This document shows positions 26,201 through 34,586 of a stretch of DNA of 64,000 bases, piece by piece. The DNA is taken from positions 1 to 64,000 of the forward strand of contig NZ_RZOY02000007.1 of NCBI RefSeq assembly GCF_004022705.2. The letters are read 5' to 3'. Positions within the stretch are counted from its first letter, which is position 1. Every line of letters begins with the position of its first letter. Source of the DNA: Mesorhizobium sp. M2D.F.Ca.ET.226.01.1.1 (lineage in GTDB: Bacteria > Pseudomonadota > Alphaproteobacteria > Rhizobiales > Rhizobiaceae). The translations under genes were made by a program, and so were the position numbers. The notes under the pieces were generated by a model. The model saw only the letters and a program-made list of their open reading frames with translations. It was not told where the DNA came from and searched no databases.

Positions 26201-26784
26201 AGGCCTTTGAGGAACAGCAGCCGCTGTTCGGCAAGGTCGCGCCGATCGGCCTTCAGCGCAGCGCCGATCGGGCCGCGCGGGCCGCCGGTCAGACAGATCA
26301 AGCCGTCGCTTTTGCCTTCCAGCATGACGCTGGTCAGATGGACCGGCTCGCCGGGCGGTGTCTCGAGATAGACCTTGCTGATCAGCCGCACGAGATTGGC
26401 ATAGCCAGCCTCGCTGGCGGCGATCAGCACGACCGGCGACATCTCCGGCCCTTGGCGGCGGCGGTCGCGCTGGGCCTCGACCGCCTCGCCGGAAAAGGCG
26501 AGATCGATCTGGCAGCCGATGATCGGCTGGATGCCGTCCTTGACCGCCTTCTGGGCGAACTCGAGCGCGCCGAACAAATTGTTGGTGTCGGTCACCGCGA
26601 TCGCTGGCGCCTCGTCCTTGACCGCATGGCCGACGATCGCGCCGAGCTGCAACGCACCTTCGAGCAGCGAATAGGCCGAATGCACGCGCAGATGGATGAA
26701 GGTGCGGGCCGGCGCCTCCGGCCGCGCGGCCTTCACGGCTGCTTCGCGCTGCAACGGGTCGCGGGGAAGTCGTTCATCCGCCAT
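23257..26784 (-). CDS. dnaE: DNA polymerase III alpha subunit
   Basis: The replicative polymerase catalytic subunit, about 1175 residues. Domains in order: N-terminal PHP domain (FIHLRVHSAYSLLEGAL), the C-family palm with the catalytic aspartates in SMPDFDIDFCQDRREEVI, the finger region, a helix-hairpin-helix (LAALKGVGDAAVEHI), and an OB fold (GRLAGTVTTKQERKTRTG). Its length and layout fit the housekeeping DnaE1, not the mutagenic DnaE2. I used ATG 26784; a TTG nine codons upstream is also possible. It is convergent with the DMT gene and downstream of pccA on the same strand. Confidence 0.96.
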   Translation of the reverse strand: MADERLPRDPLQREAAVKAARPEAPARTFIHLRVHSAYSLLEGALQLGAIVGHAVKDEAPAIAVTDTNNLFGALEFAQKAVKDGIQPIIGCQIDLAFSGEAVEAQRDRRRQGPEMSPVVLIAASEAGYANLVRLISKVYLETPPGEPVHLTSVMLEGKSDGLICLTGGPRGPIGAALKADRRDLAEQRLLFLKGLFGDRLYVELERVAGYDRTVEKSTVDLAYTHELPLVATNEAFFSKRDDYEAHDALIAIAEGSVVAADNRRRLSPDNFLRSQADMARLFSDLPEAIDNTVEIAMRCSYYPKNRSPILPRFTGADAADKDAAEKAEAAELARQAREGLEARLAAHGPTPGYTVEQYRERLEFELGIIEKMKFPGYFLIVADFIKWAKSQGIPVGPGRGSGAGSLVAYSTTITDIDPLRFSLLFERFLNPDRVSMPDFDIDFCQDRREEVIRYVQQKYGRDQVGQIITFGTLQARAVLRDVGRVLQMPYGQVDKLSKMVPQNPANPVKLADAIANEPRFAEEAEKEPIVQTLLDTAQKLEGLYRHASTHAAGIVIGDRPLSELVPMYRDPRSDMPVTQFNMKYVEQAGLVKFDFLGLKTLTVLETAVKLIRRRGLDIDLATIPLDDKDTYAMLSRGEVVGVFQVESAGMRKALIGMRPDCIEDIIALVALYRPGPMENIPTYNARKHGEEEMASIHPKIDHLVKETQGVIVYQEQVMQIAQELSGYSLGEADLLRRAMGKKIRAEMDKQRERFVSGAVERGVSKPQADFIFDLLAKFADYGFNKSHAAAYAVVSYQTAYLKAHYPVEFLAASMTLDMSNTDKLADFRQDAMRLGIEVVAPSVMTSFRPFEVGENKIFYSLAALKGVGDAAVEHIVAVRGEKPFKNLADFCERVDPKIVGKRVFESLIMAGALDCFGHDRAQMMAGVERMMGLASLAQQNAISGQADIFGASLGSQSQALNLPATDPWLAADRLHREFQVVGFYLSAHPLDEYKAALQKMRVQNWGEFSAAVKRGAAAGRLAGTVTTKQERKTRTGNKMGVVQFSDTTGQYEAVLFSEGLAQYRDMLEPGRSVVITVSAEDRPEGINLRIQTVQSLEDEASRIQKALRIFVRDAAPLGTLANQLSVKGEGQVSFVLIKEAGQGEVEIELPNRYRISPQVASAMRAVPGVVEVELV

Positions 26785-26904
26785 GTTTTTCGCGCTGTCC
26801 CAAAGACTCAAAATCTATGCAGATGTATTGTCCCGGACGGAGCCATGCCAGTCCAGCACAAATGACCCGCAGGGCACAGGCTTACGGCTCGCTACCGCCT
26901 TTTA

Positions 26905-28917
26905 TCAGGCGAACTCCATGATCACGGCGTCGACCGCCAGGCTGTCGCCGGGCTTGGCGTTGAGCCTGGCTACCGTGAGGTCGCGTTCGGCGCGCAGCAC
27001 ATTTTCCATCTTCATAGCCTCGACCACGGCCAGCGTCTCGCCGGCCTTCACCTCTTGGCCCTCCGCTACGGCGATCGAAACAACGAGGCCGGGCATCGGG
27101 CAAAGCAGCATCTTCGAGGTATCCGGCGCCACCTTCTCCGGCATCAGCCTTTCGAGTTCCGCCGTGCGCGGCAGCATGGCGCGCGCCGTCACCGACATGC
27201 CTTTCCAGGCGATGCGCAAACCGTTCAGCACCGGACGGATTTGCGCCACCACCTTCTCGCGGCCGACCGTGCCCTGCCAGATCGCGTCGCCCGGCCGCCA
27301 GTCGGAGGTAACCGTCAACGGCTTGCCGCCGTCGATCGACAGATCGACCTCCATCGGTATGGAAATCATGCCGTCGACGATGGCGACGGATTGATACTGC
27401 GCGCCGATCTTCACCACCCAGTCGCGCTTGAGATGGCCGGAATGCGGCGCGAGCCGGCCGCTCAGACGGTCAAGCCGGTCGCGGCGCAAAAGTTCGATCG
27501 CCGTTGCGACGGCCGCGAACACCGCCCTTTCCTCGCCATCCGGCGCGACCGGCGAAAAACCGTCCGGATATTCCTCGGCGATGAAGCCCGTCGACAGCCG
27601 CCCCTCGCGCCAGCGCGGATGCTGCATCAGCGCCGAAAGGAACGGGATGTTGTGCTCGATACCGTCGACGACAAAACTGTCGAGCGCCTCCGACATCGCG
27701 TCGATCGCCTCCAGCCTTGTCGGCGCCCAGGTGCAGAGCTTCGCCACCATCGGGTCGTAGAACATTGATATCTCCGAGCCTTCGGTAACGCCGGTATCGT
27801 TGCGGATCACGACGTCGCCGAACGTGCCCTCCTCCGGCGGCCGGTAGCGGGTCAGCCGGCCGATTGACGGCAGGAAGTTACGGAATGGATCCTCGGCATA
27901 GAGGCGGCTCTCCACCGCCCAGCCGTTCAGCTTGACGTCGCTTTGCTTGATGCCGAGCTTTTCGCCGGCGGCGACGCGGATCATCTGCTCGACCAGATCG
28001 ATGCCGGTGACGAGTTCTGTCACTGGATGCTCAACTTGCAATCGCGTATTCATTTCAAGGAAGTAGAAGTTCTTGTCCTTGTCGACGATGAACTCGACGG
28101 TGCCGGCGCTTTGATAATCGACGGCTTTCGCCAGGGCCACCGCCTGCTCGCCCATCGCCCTCCTGGTCTTGGCGTCCAGGAATGGCGACGGCGCCTCCTC
28201 GACCACCTTTTGGTTGCGGCGCTGGATCGAGCATTCGCGCTCGCCGAGATAGAGCGCCGTGCCATGCGCGTCGGCCAGCACCTGGATCTCGATATGGCGC
28301 GGATCGACGACGAACTTCTCGATGAAGACGCGGTCGTCGCCGAAGGAGCTTTTCGCTTCCGAACGCGCCCTGTCGAAGCCGTCGCGCACTTCCGCCTTGC
28401 TCCAGGCGATGCGCATGCCCTTGCCGCCGCCACCGGCCGAGGCCTTGATCATCACCGGATAGCCGATCTCACCTGCGATCCTTTCGGCATGGTCAGCGTC
28501 TTCGATGACGCCGAGCCAACCCGGCACGGTCGAGACCTTGGCTTCGCTGGCGAACTTCTTCGATTCGATCTTGTCGCCCATCGCCTTGATGGCCTTGGGC
28601 TTCGGCCCGATGAAGATAATGCCTTGCTTCTCCAGCGCCTCGCAGAAAGAGGCCCGTTCAGACAGGAAGCCATAGCCCGGATGCACCGCTTCCGCGCCGG
28701 TCTCCTTGGACGCGGCAATGATCTTCTCCGGCACCAGATAGCTCTGCGCGGCCGGCGGCGGCCCGATATGCACTGCTTCGTCGGCCATTTCGACATGCAC
28801 GGCATCGCGGTCGGCATCCGAATAGACCGCCACGGTGGCAATCCCCATCTTGCGCGCCGACTTGATCACGCGGCAGGCGATCTCGCCGCGATTGGCGATC
28901 AGGATCTTCTTGAACAT
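26905..28917 (-). CDS. pccA: Propionyl-CoA carboxylase alpha subunit (biotin carboxylase / biotin carrier)
   Basis: It carboxylates its own biotin using ATP and bicarbonate, then passes the carboxyl group to propionyl-CoA through the beta subunit. The 670 residues contain a biotin carboxylase/ATP-grasp core (MFKKILIANRGEIACR, KASAGGGGKGMRIAW, FLEMNTRLQVEHPVTE), a BT linker domain (THNIPFLSALMQHPRW-like segment) and a C-terminal biotinyl domain with the AMKM motif, biotinyl Lys636. The start at 28917 has GGAGGAA upstream. The frame is open beyond it but is not family-like. The length and linker favour PccA over MccA. No beta subunit gene is visible in this window. Confidence 0.93.
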   Translation of the reverse strand: MFKKILIANRGEIACRVIKSARKMGIATVAVYSDADRDAVHVEMADEAVHIGPPPAAQSYLVPEKIIAASKETGAEAVHPGYGFLSERASFCEALEKQGIIFIGPKPKAIKAMGDKIESKKFASEAKVSTVPGWLGVIEDADHAERIAGEIGYPVMIKASAGGGGKGMRIAWSKAEVRDGFDRARSEAKSSFGDDRVFIEKFVVDPRHIEIQVLADAHGTALYLGERECSIQRRNQKVVEEAPSPFLDAKTRRAMGEQAVALAKAVDYQSAGTVEFIVDKDKNFYFLEMNTRLQVEHPVTELVTGIDLVEQMIRVAAGEKLGIKQSDVKLNGWAVESRLYAEDPFRNFLPSIGRLTRYRPPEEGTFGDVVIRNDTGVTEGSEISMFYDPMVAKLCTWAPTRLEAIDAMSEALDSFVVDGIEHNIPFLSALMQHPRWREGRLSTGFIAEEYPDGFSPVAPDGEERAVFAAVATAIELLRRDRLDRLSGRLAPHSGHLKRDWVVKIGAQYQSVAIVDGMISIPMEVDLSIDGGKPLTVTSDWRPGDAIWQGTVGREKVVAQIRPVLNGLRIAWKGMSVTARAMLPRTAELERLMPEKVAPDTSKMLLCPMPGLVVSIAVAEGQEVKAGETLAVVEAMKMENVLRAERDLTVARLNAKPGDSLAVDAVIMEFA

Positions 28918-29169
28918 TCGGATGTCGTTCCTCCGGCGAAGCGGTCCAGTTCTATGAATAATTCCGGCGCGCCTCAAGTGTCCGCGGATTGGCCCTGCCG
29001 GCCGGTGCCGATTGCAGAAAGCGCGCCGAAAAACGTCGCAAGAGACGTTGGCCGCCAGCGCGGAACTCGCTAAAGTTACCCACAAGGCTGAAGGGCTGGC
29101 AGGCTGGCATTCGCCACGGGCAGCTTGCCGTTAGCTAAAACATGCAAATAGCTTTGGGAGGAATGCCTC

Positions 29170-30297
29170 ATGAAAACGCGTGCCGCCGTTGCCGTCGCCG
29201 CCGGAAAGCCGTTGGAAATCATGGAGGTGGACCTCGAAGGCCCGCGCGAAGGCGAGGTTCTGATCGAGGTCAAGGCAACCGGCATCTGCCACACCGACGA
29301 GTTCACGCTGTCGGGTGCCGATCCGGAAGGCATCTTTCCCGCGATCCTAGGCCATGAGGGTGCGGGCATCGTCGTCGATGTCGGCAAGGGCATCACCTCA
29401 GTCAGGAAGGGCGACCATGTCATCCCGCTCTATACGCCCGAATGCCGGCAGTGCCCGTCCTGCCTGTCGCGCAAGACCAATCTGTGCACCGCCATCCGCG
29501 CCACTCAAGGGCAAGGCCTGATGCCGGACGGCACCTCGCGCTTCTCCCTCGGCGGCGAGAAGCTGTTCCACTACATGGGCTGCTCGACCTTCTCCAACTT
29601 CACCGTGCTGCCCGAGATCGCGCTGGCCAAGGTCAATCCCGACGCCCCCTTCGACAAGATCTGCTACATCGGCTGCGGCGTCACCACCGGCATCGGCGCC
29701 GTCATCAACACGGCCAAGGTCGAGCAAGGAGCGACGGCGATAGTCTTCGGCCTTGGCGGCATCGGCTTGAACGTCATCCAGGGGCTTCGCCTTGCCGGCG
29801 CCGACATGATCATCGGCGTCGACGTCAACAACGACAAGAAGCCCTGGGGCGAAAAATTCGGCATGACGCATTTCGTCAATCCGAAGGAGATCGACGGCGA
29901 CATCGTGCCTCACCTCGTCAACATGACCAAACGGGGCGCCGACCAGATCGGCGGCGCCGACTACACCTTCGACTGTACCGGCAACACCAAGGTGATGCGC
30001 CAAGCGCTGGAAGCCTCGCATCGCGGCTGGGGCAAGTCGGTCATCATTGGCGTCGCCGGCGCCGGCCAGGAGATCTCGACGCGCCCCTTCCAGCTGGTCA
30101 CCGGCCGCACCTGGATGGGCACCGCCTTCGGCGGCGCGCGCGGCCGCACCGACGTGCCCAGGATCGTCGACTGGTACATGGAGGGCAAGATCCAGATCGA
30201 CCCGATGATCACCCACACGCTGAAGCTCGAGGACATCAACAAGGGTTTTGATCTCATGCATGAGGGCAAATCGATCCGGAGTGTCGTGGTTTACTAG
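29170..30297 (+). CDS. frmA: S-(hydroxymethyl)glutathione dehydrogenase / class III alcohol dehydrogenase
   Basis: It oxidises the glutathione adduct of formaldehyde to S-formylglutathione with NAD. The 375-residue protein has the zinc-ADH pattern: catalytic zinc ligands in [14 protein letters not shown] and GCGVTTG, the structural zinc cysteines in [15 protein letters not shown], and the NAD-binding [16 protein letters not shown] precedes the ATG at good spacing. Gfa, which catalyses the preceding condensation, is 294 bases downstream, with a 90-codon ORF between. The S-formylglutathione hydrolase step is not encoded in this window. Confidence 0.95.
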   Translation: MKTRAAVAVAAGKPLEIMEVDLEGPREGEVLIEVKATGICHTDEFTLSGADPEGIFPAILGHEGAGIVVDVGKGITSVRKGDHVIPLYTPECRQCPSCLSRKTNLCTAIRATQGQGLMPDGTSRFSLGGEKLFHYMGCSTFSNFTVLPEIALAKVNPDAPFDKICYIGCGVTTGIGAVINTAKVEQGATAIVFGLGGIGLNVIQGLRLAGADMIIGVDVNNDKKPWGEKFGMTHFVNPKEIDGDIVPHLVNMTKRGADQIGGADYTFDCTGNTKVMRQALEASHRGWGKSVIIGVAGAGQEISTRPFQLVTGRTWMGTAFGGARGRTDVPRIVDWYMEGKIQIDPMITHTLKLEDINKGFDLMHEGKSIRSVVVY

Positions 30298-30570
30298 ATG
30301 AAGGAGGTCCAGATTCGTGTTCGTATAAGGTTCATCGACTGGGAAAAGTCGACGGTCCATCGAATACGGAATTTTGGCGAGGACCTGTGGCGTAGCTTCA
30401 GGGACAACAATCGCATTCAGATCGACTTGGGAGAAATCGATCGGGCAGTTGATGAAATCACGTTTCTCGTACGCGACACTTTTTTGAAAAGGAGCCTGCC
30501 AGAGGTGCACCGCCTGCTCAGCGCGCACCTCATGGAGACTGAAGCGATCGTCGACACCAAACCGGTGTGA
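30298..30570 (+). CDS. Possible 90-aa protein of atypical composition between frmA and gfa
   Basis: No family is recognised. The ATG directly abuts the frmA TAG stop, and the frame ends 21 bases before gfa. The 90-residue sequence has a protein-like pattern (strand VQIRVRIRFI, then helices FGEDLWRSFR and TFLKRSLPEVHRLLSA). Base composition is visibly lower in GC than frmA and gfa. There is no ribosome binding site before the ATG, but AAGGAGG occurs at 30301-30307 inside the frame. This could indicate a non-standard start such as ATT at 30313, or simply a site for another reading frame. It may be a recent insertion or a fast-evolving gene. Confidence 0.5.
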   Translation: MKEVQIRVRIRFIDWEKSTVHRIRNFGEDLWRSFRDNNRIQIDLGEIDRAVDEITFLVRDTFLKRSLPEVHRLLSAHLMETEAIVDTKPV

Positions 30571-30591
30571 TCAAAGAGGGAGGAAGTAGGA

Positions 30592-31161
30592 ATGGCGGAA
30601 AAACTGCATCATTCAATTGACAACGGCCTGCCCAAGGAAAGCGCAAGCTTTGCCGGCGGCACGCTGGTTTGCCTGTGCACCAGCAAGCCGGTGAAGGTGA
30701 AGGTCAAGGGCCAGATCGCCCACAACCATGCCTGCGGCTGCACGAAGTGCTGGAAGCCGGAAGGCGCCATCTTCTCGGTCGTGGCCGTTGCCGGCACGGG
30801 CGACGTCACTGTTACCGAGAACGGCGATAAGCTCAAGGTGGTCGATCCGGCCGCGCTCATCCAGCGCCATGCCTGCACCGGCTGCGGCGTCCACATGTAC
30901 GGCCCGGTCGAGCGCGACCACCCCTTCAAGGGCCTGTCCTTCATCCATCCCGAGCGCTTCGAGGAGGACGGCTGGTCGCCGCCCGGCTTTGCCGCCTTCG
31001 TGTCCTCGATCATCGAATCCGGCGTCGACCCGAACCGCATGGGGGGCATTCGCGGCCAGCTGAAGTCGATCGGGCTGGAGCCCTACGACTGTCTCAACCC
31101 CGGCCTGATGGACTATATGGCCACCTGGACGGCGAAGAGGTCCGGCGCGCTGCCGGCCTGA
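30592..31161 (+). CDS. gfa: S-(hydroxymethyl)glutathione synthase (glutathione-dependent formaldehyde-activating enzyme)
   Basis: It promotes condensation of formaldehyde with glutathione. The 189-residue protein has the Gfa zinc-binding motifs: [21 protein letters not shown] and [22 protein letters not shown] precedes the ATG. It probably shares a transcript with frmA upstream. A weak terminator hairpin follows the stop. Confidence 0.93.
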   Translation: MAEKLHHSIDNGLPKESASFAGGTLVCLCTSKPVKVKVKGQIAHNHACGCTKCWKPEGAIFSVVAVAGTGDVTVTENGDKLKVVDPAALIQRHACTGCGVHMYGPVERDHPFKGLSFIHPERFEEDGWSPPGFAAFVSSIIESGVDPNRMGGIRGQLKSIGLEPYDCLNPGLMDYMATWTAKRSGALPA

Positions 31162-31183
31162 CAAATCCTGCGATTTCTGCCAT

Positions 31184-31216
31184 GGGGCTGGCTGACACGC
31201 CGGCCCCATATTGTTT
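31184..31216 (+). terminator. Probable terminator after gfa
   Basis: GGGGCTGGC (31184-31192) pairs with GCCGGCCCC (31199-31207), with one U-G wobble, over a 6-base loop. It is followed by ATATTGTTT. It begins 23 bases after the gfa stop. The T-tract is imperfect. Confidence 0.5.
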
Positions 31217-31226
31217 GGAAGCAACG

Positions 31227-31694
31227 ATGCCCGCACCCGTTATCTACGTCGATGCCGACGCCTGCCCGGTGAAGGCCGAGGTCGAGAAGGTCGCGGAGCG
31301 CCATGGCGTCGTCGTTACCTATGTCTCCAATGGCGGCCTGCGCCCGTCGCGCGATCCGATGATCCGCAACGTTGTCGTCTCCAAGGGCGCTGATGCGGCC
31401 GACGATTGGATCGTCGAGAACGCAAGAACCAATGACGTTGTGGTGACGGCCGACATCCCGCTTGCCGCGCGCACGGTGGCGCTCGGCGCGCATGTGCTGG
31501 GACCGACCGGCCGCCCCTTCACGCCGGAGACCATCGGCATGGCGGTGGCGATGCGCGATTTGAAGCAGCATCTGCGCGAAACGGGCGAGAGCCGCGGCTT
31601 CAATGCCTCCTTCACGCCGAAGGACCGCTCGCAGTTTCTCGGCGAGCTCGACCGCATCTTGCGACGCGCGCTCAAATCCGTCACACCGGACTGA
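31227..31694 (+). CDS. YaiI/YqxD family protein (DUF188)
   Basis: A 155-residue protein of the DUF188 family, related to PIN-like nuclease folds; the function is unproven. The start VIYVDADACPVKAEVEKVAERHG and the later TNDVVVTADIPLAARTV, GPTGRPFTPETIGMA and F-T-PKDRSQFLGELDRIL segments are diagnostic. Conserved aspartates (DADACP, ADIPLA) would suit metal binding. GGAAG precedes the ATG. The stretch before the ATG holds the gfa terminator hairpin. Confidence 0.88.
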   Translation: MPAPVIYVDADACPVKAEVEKVAERHGVVVTYVSNGGLRPSRDPMIRNVVVSKGADAADDWIVENARTNDVVVTADIPLAARTVALGAHVLGPTGRPFTPETIGMAVAMRDLKQHLRETGESRGFNASFTPKDRSQFLGELDRILRRALKSVTPD

Positions 31695-31719
31695 TCCAAC
31701 GTCTTCAGGGACCCGAGCC

Positions 31720-32391
31720 ATGGGTGAAGACCTCAAGACGCCGATGCATCGGCATATGCAGTTCGCTCTGGCCTTTGCCATCGGCGTCGTCGCACTGCTG
31801 CTAGCCCTGCTTTTGCGCGCGCCGCTCCCCTATTCCATTGGCGCCAATGTATTCTTTGCAAGCTATATCGTCCTGGTCCTGACGCTGATGCCACGGCTTA
31901 CCGGCCGCTATCTCAGCAAGAACGCCCGCGCCACCGACATGCCCGTGCTGCTGATCTTCGCCGTCACGCTCTTCGTCGTCGTTGCAGCCATCGTCTCGCT
32001 GTTTCTTTTGATCAACCAGAAAGCCGCCACGCACCCCTGGCAGCTCGGCTTTGCCATGCTGTCGATCCCGCTCGGCTGGTTCACAATCCACGCCATGGCA
32101 TCGTTGCATTACGCGCATGTCTACTGGAAGGACGGTGGCGAGATCGACGAGAAAACACAAAAGAAGATGCCGGTCGGCGGCCTCGATTTTCCCGGCGGCA
32201 AGCGCCCGGAAGGCTGGGATTTCCTCTATTTCGCGACCGTCATCGGCATGACGGCGCAGACCGCCGACACGGCCATCACCACCTCGCAGATGCGCATGGT
32301 CGTGCTCGTCCATTCGATCCTGACCTTTTTCTTCAACACGGTCATCGTTGCGGCGGCGGTCAATCTCGCGGTGAGCCTGGGATCTCCGTAA
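31720..32391 (+). CDS. DUF1345 family membrane protein
   Basis: A 223-residue inner-membrane protein with five hydrophobic segments. The family signatures are present: ASLHYAHVYW, GLDFPGG-KRPEGWDFLYF and the AQTADTAITTSQMR motif near the C-terminus. The function is unknown. The start at 31720 (ATGGGTGAAGAC) has AGGGA upstream. It follows the DUF188 gene by 25 bases and may be co-transcribed with it. Confidence 0.87.
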   Translation: MGEDLKTPMHRHMQFALAFAIGVVALLLALLLRAPLPYSIGANVFFASYIVLVLTLMPRLTGRYLSKNARATDMPVLLIFAVTLFVVVAAIVSLFLLINQKAATHPWQLGFAMLSIPLGWFTIHAMASLHYAHVYWKDGGEIDEKTQKKMPVGGLDFPGGKRPEGWDFLYFATVIGMTAQTADTAITTSQMRMVVLVHSILTFFFNTVIVAAAVNLAVSLGSP

Positions 32392-32489
32392 TAAATCCGT
32401 GATCGTATGAAACATTGCCTTGTGCGGCGACGTATTGAGGGGGAGACAATGACCTGAGAAGCCGCTTGCATGAGGCGGCCGGAGGCAGA

Positions 32490-33362
32490 ATGGACACTGT
32501 TGCCAACAACCAATCCGCCGCCAAGCCGGACGGTAAGGACACGACCCTTATCTATCGACAGTCGCGCTGGACGCGGTTGACCCACTGGATCTGGGCTCTC
32601 TCGCTGTTCTTCATGCTGCTTTCCGGCCTGCAGATTTTCAACGCGCGGCCGCAACTCTATATCGGCAAGCAGTCAGGCTTCGAGTTCCACAACACGATTC
32701 TGCAGATCGGCGCCGAAAACACCGCCAACGGTCCGCGCGGTTTTACCGAAATCTTAGGCCATCGCTTCGACACCACCGGCGTGCTCGGCTGGTCGGGCCC
32801 ACTGGGACAGGAGACACAGCGCGCCTTCCCCTCCTGGTTGACGATCCCCTCCTACTACGACCTCGGCACCGCTCGCGTCGTGCATTTCTTTTTCGCCTGG
32901 GTGCTCAGCGCGACGTTGCTGATCTGGCTGGTCGCCGGCCTGATCAACGGCCATATCCGCCGCGACCTCGCCCCTCGCATGTCGGATCTGCGCAAGCTGC
33001 CGCGCGACATCGTCGACCACGCCAAGCTGAAATTCCACCATACGCGCGAATACAACACGCTGCAGAAGATGGCCTATGGCGGCGTGCTCTTCGTGCTTCT
33101 GCCGCTGATGATCGTCACCGGGCTGGCCATGTCGCCGAGCATGGATTCGGTGCTGCCGTGGCTCAACGAAATCCTCGGCGGCCGGCAGACGGCGCGCACC
33201 ATCCACTTCACAATCATGCTGCTTCTGGTCGGCTTCTTCATCATCCACATCCTGATGATCCTTGCCGCCGGCCCGATCAACGAGCTGCGCTCGATCATCA
33301 CCGGCTGGTACCGCACCGACCTGCCCGCAAAGCATGACGAGCCGGCTGAGAGGAATGTTTGA
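32490..33362 (+). CDS. Cytochrome b561-like membrane protein (b/b6 domain)
   Basis: A 290-residue integral membrane electron carrier. It has four main hydrophobic segments with candidate haem ligands: RLTHWIWAL in the first, ARVVHFFFAW in the second, and HFTIMLLLVGFFIIHIL in the last. The shape matches the thiosulfate reductase/formate dehydrogenase gamma and Ni-hydrogenase cytochrome b family. The start has GGAGG at 32481. The next gene, one base after the stop, encodes a molybdopterin-type oxidoreductase. The two probably form a membrane-attached redox pair in which this protein exchanges electrons with the quinone pool. Confidence 0.88.
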   Translation: MDTVANNQSAAKPDGKDTTLIYRQSRWTRLTHWIWALSLFFMLLSGLQIFNARPQLYIGKQSGFEFHNTILQIGAENTANGPRGFTEILGHRFDTTGVLGWSGPLGQETQRAFPSWLTIPSYYDLGTARVVHFFFAWVLSATLLIWLVAGLINGHIRRDLAPRMSDLRKLPRDIVDHAKLKFHHTREYNTLQKMAYGGVLFVLLPLMIVTGLAMSPSMDSVLPWLNEILGGRQTARTIHFTIMLLLVGFFIIHILMILAAGPINELRSIITGWYRTDLPAKHDEPAERNV

Positions 33363-33363
33363 G

Positions 33364-34155
33364 ATGGCCAAATTCCAGATCACGCGCCGTAAATTCTTGA
33401 CCGCCAGCAGCCTCGGCCTGTCCGGTATCGCGCTTTCGGGCTGCGATGCCTTCGACAGCAGTCTCGGCATCGGCGGCGGCCTGCGCAGCTTCCTCGAAAA
33501 CGCCAACGGCCTGACTTACCGCGCGCAGCGCCTGCTCGCCGGACGCGATGCGCTCGCGCCCGAATTCACCGAGGCTGACATCCGTCAGCCACAGCGGCCG
33601 AACGGCGTCACGGCTCCCGATGACGACACCTATAAAGGCTTGCTCGCCAACAATTTCGCCGACTGGCGCCTGGAGGTCACCGGGCTGGTCGAAAAACCGC
33701 TGTCGTTGAGCCGCGAGCAGTTGCAGAACATGCCGAGCCGCACCCAGATCACCCGCCACGACTGCGTCGAAGGCTGGAGTTGCATCGCCAAATGGACTGG
33801 CACGCCATTGTCGCTGGTGCTCGACCAGGCGGTGGTGAAGCCTGAGGCCCGCTACGTCATGTTCCACTGCCTCGACACGATCGAGCAGAGCCTGTCCGGC
33901 GACATCAAATATTACGGCACGATCGATCTTATAGACGCCCGCCATCCGCAGACGATCCTGGCCTATGGCCTGAACGGCAAGCCGCTGCCGGTCGAGAACG
34001 GCGCGCCGCTGCGCGTGCGCGTCGAACGCCAGCTTGGCTACAAGATGCCGAAATATCTCTACAAGATCGAGCTGGTCGACGGTTTCGCCAATGTCGGCGG
34101 CGGCCGCGGCGGCTATTGGGAAGACAATGGCTACGACTGGTACGGCGGCATCTGA
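33364..34155 (+). CDS. Tat-exported sulfite-oxidase-like molybdopterin oxidoreductase (lipoprotein)
   Basis: A 263-residue periplasmic molybdoenzyme of the sulfite oxidase/MsrP type. The N-terminus has a twin-arginine motif (RRKFLT, residues 9-14) and a lipobox (LSGC, Cys27), so Tat export followed by lipidation is expected. The molybdenum-ligand cysteine should be Cys134 in RHDCVEGWSC. The N-terminal part resembles the Moco-binding domain only; a C-terminal dimerisation domain is absent. Substrate unknown. It is encoded one base after the cytochrome b gene and overlaps a GNAT gene by one base. The pairing resembles, but is not, MsrP-MsrQ, because the partner is a b561-like protein. Confidence 0.87.
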   Translation: MAKFQITRRKFLTASSLGLSGIALSGCDAFDSSLGIGGGLRSFLENANGLTYRAQRLLAGRDALAPEFTEADIRQPQRPNGVTAPDDDTYKGLLANNFADWRLEVTGLVEKPLSLSREQLQNMPSRTQITRHDCVEGWSCIAKWTGTPLSLVLDQAVVKPEARYVMFHCLDTIEQSLSGDIKYYGTIDLIDARHPQTILAYGLNGKPLPVENGAPLRVRVERQLGYKMPKYLYKIELVDGFANVGGGRGGYWEDNGYDWYGGI

Positions 34156-34586
34156 TGGCCCCTCACCTGCAGGCCGAGCACGATCTTGCGTCGGCCGAGC
34201 TTGATGCCATCGAGGAACGTCTCGACAGCGGCAACCGGCATCTGACAGGCCGTGACGATGATCGCGGCCTGGTCTTTGCGCTGCGGGACACAGCCGGACG
34301 CCCGATTGGGATCGCCGCTGGCTATTCGTGGGCTGGAATCGCCGAACTCAAGCTGATGTGGGTCGACGAAGCCTGTCGACGTCTTGGTCATGGCAGGAAG
34401 CTGCTGGATGCCTTCGTAACGGAGGCTGCCGCGCGAGGCGTTCGACGCATCTGGGTGGCAACGCACGACTTCCAGGCACCGGGCCTCTACGTGAAGGCGG
34501 GCTTCGAACGTATGGGCGAATTCGCCGGATGGCCCGAAGGCCATTCCAACATCATTCTCTGCAGGACACTTCCAGGAAACGCCTAG
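34155..34586 (+). CDS. GNAT family N-acetyltransferase
   Basis: A 143-residue GNAT-fold protein. The acetyl-CoA site shows as LKLMWVDEACRRLGHGRKLLDAF (motif A, R-x-x-G-x-G-like) near residue 78, and the C-terminal half has FQAPGLYVKAGFERMGEF. The start overlaps the preceding stop by one base (TGATG), suggesting coupling. The substrate is unknown and its relation to the redox pair is unclear. Confidence 0.85.
   Translation: MAPHLQAEHDLASAELDAIEERLDSGNRHLTGRDDDRGLVFALRDTAGRPIGIAAGYSWAGIAELKLMWVDEACRRLGHGRKLLDAFVTEAAARGVRRIWVATHDFQAPGLYVKAGFERMGEFAGWPEGHSNIILCRTLPGNA

Noticed and set aside
23821..26865. Long open frames opposite dnaE (587 and 417 codons)
   Set aside because: Codon-bias shadows of dnaE.
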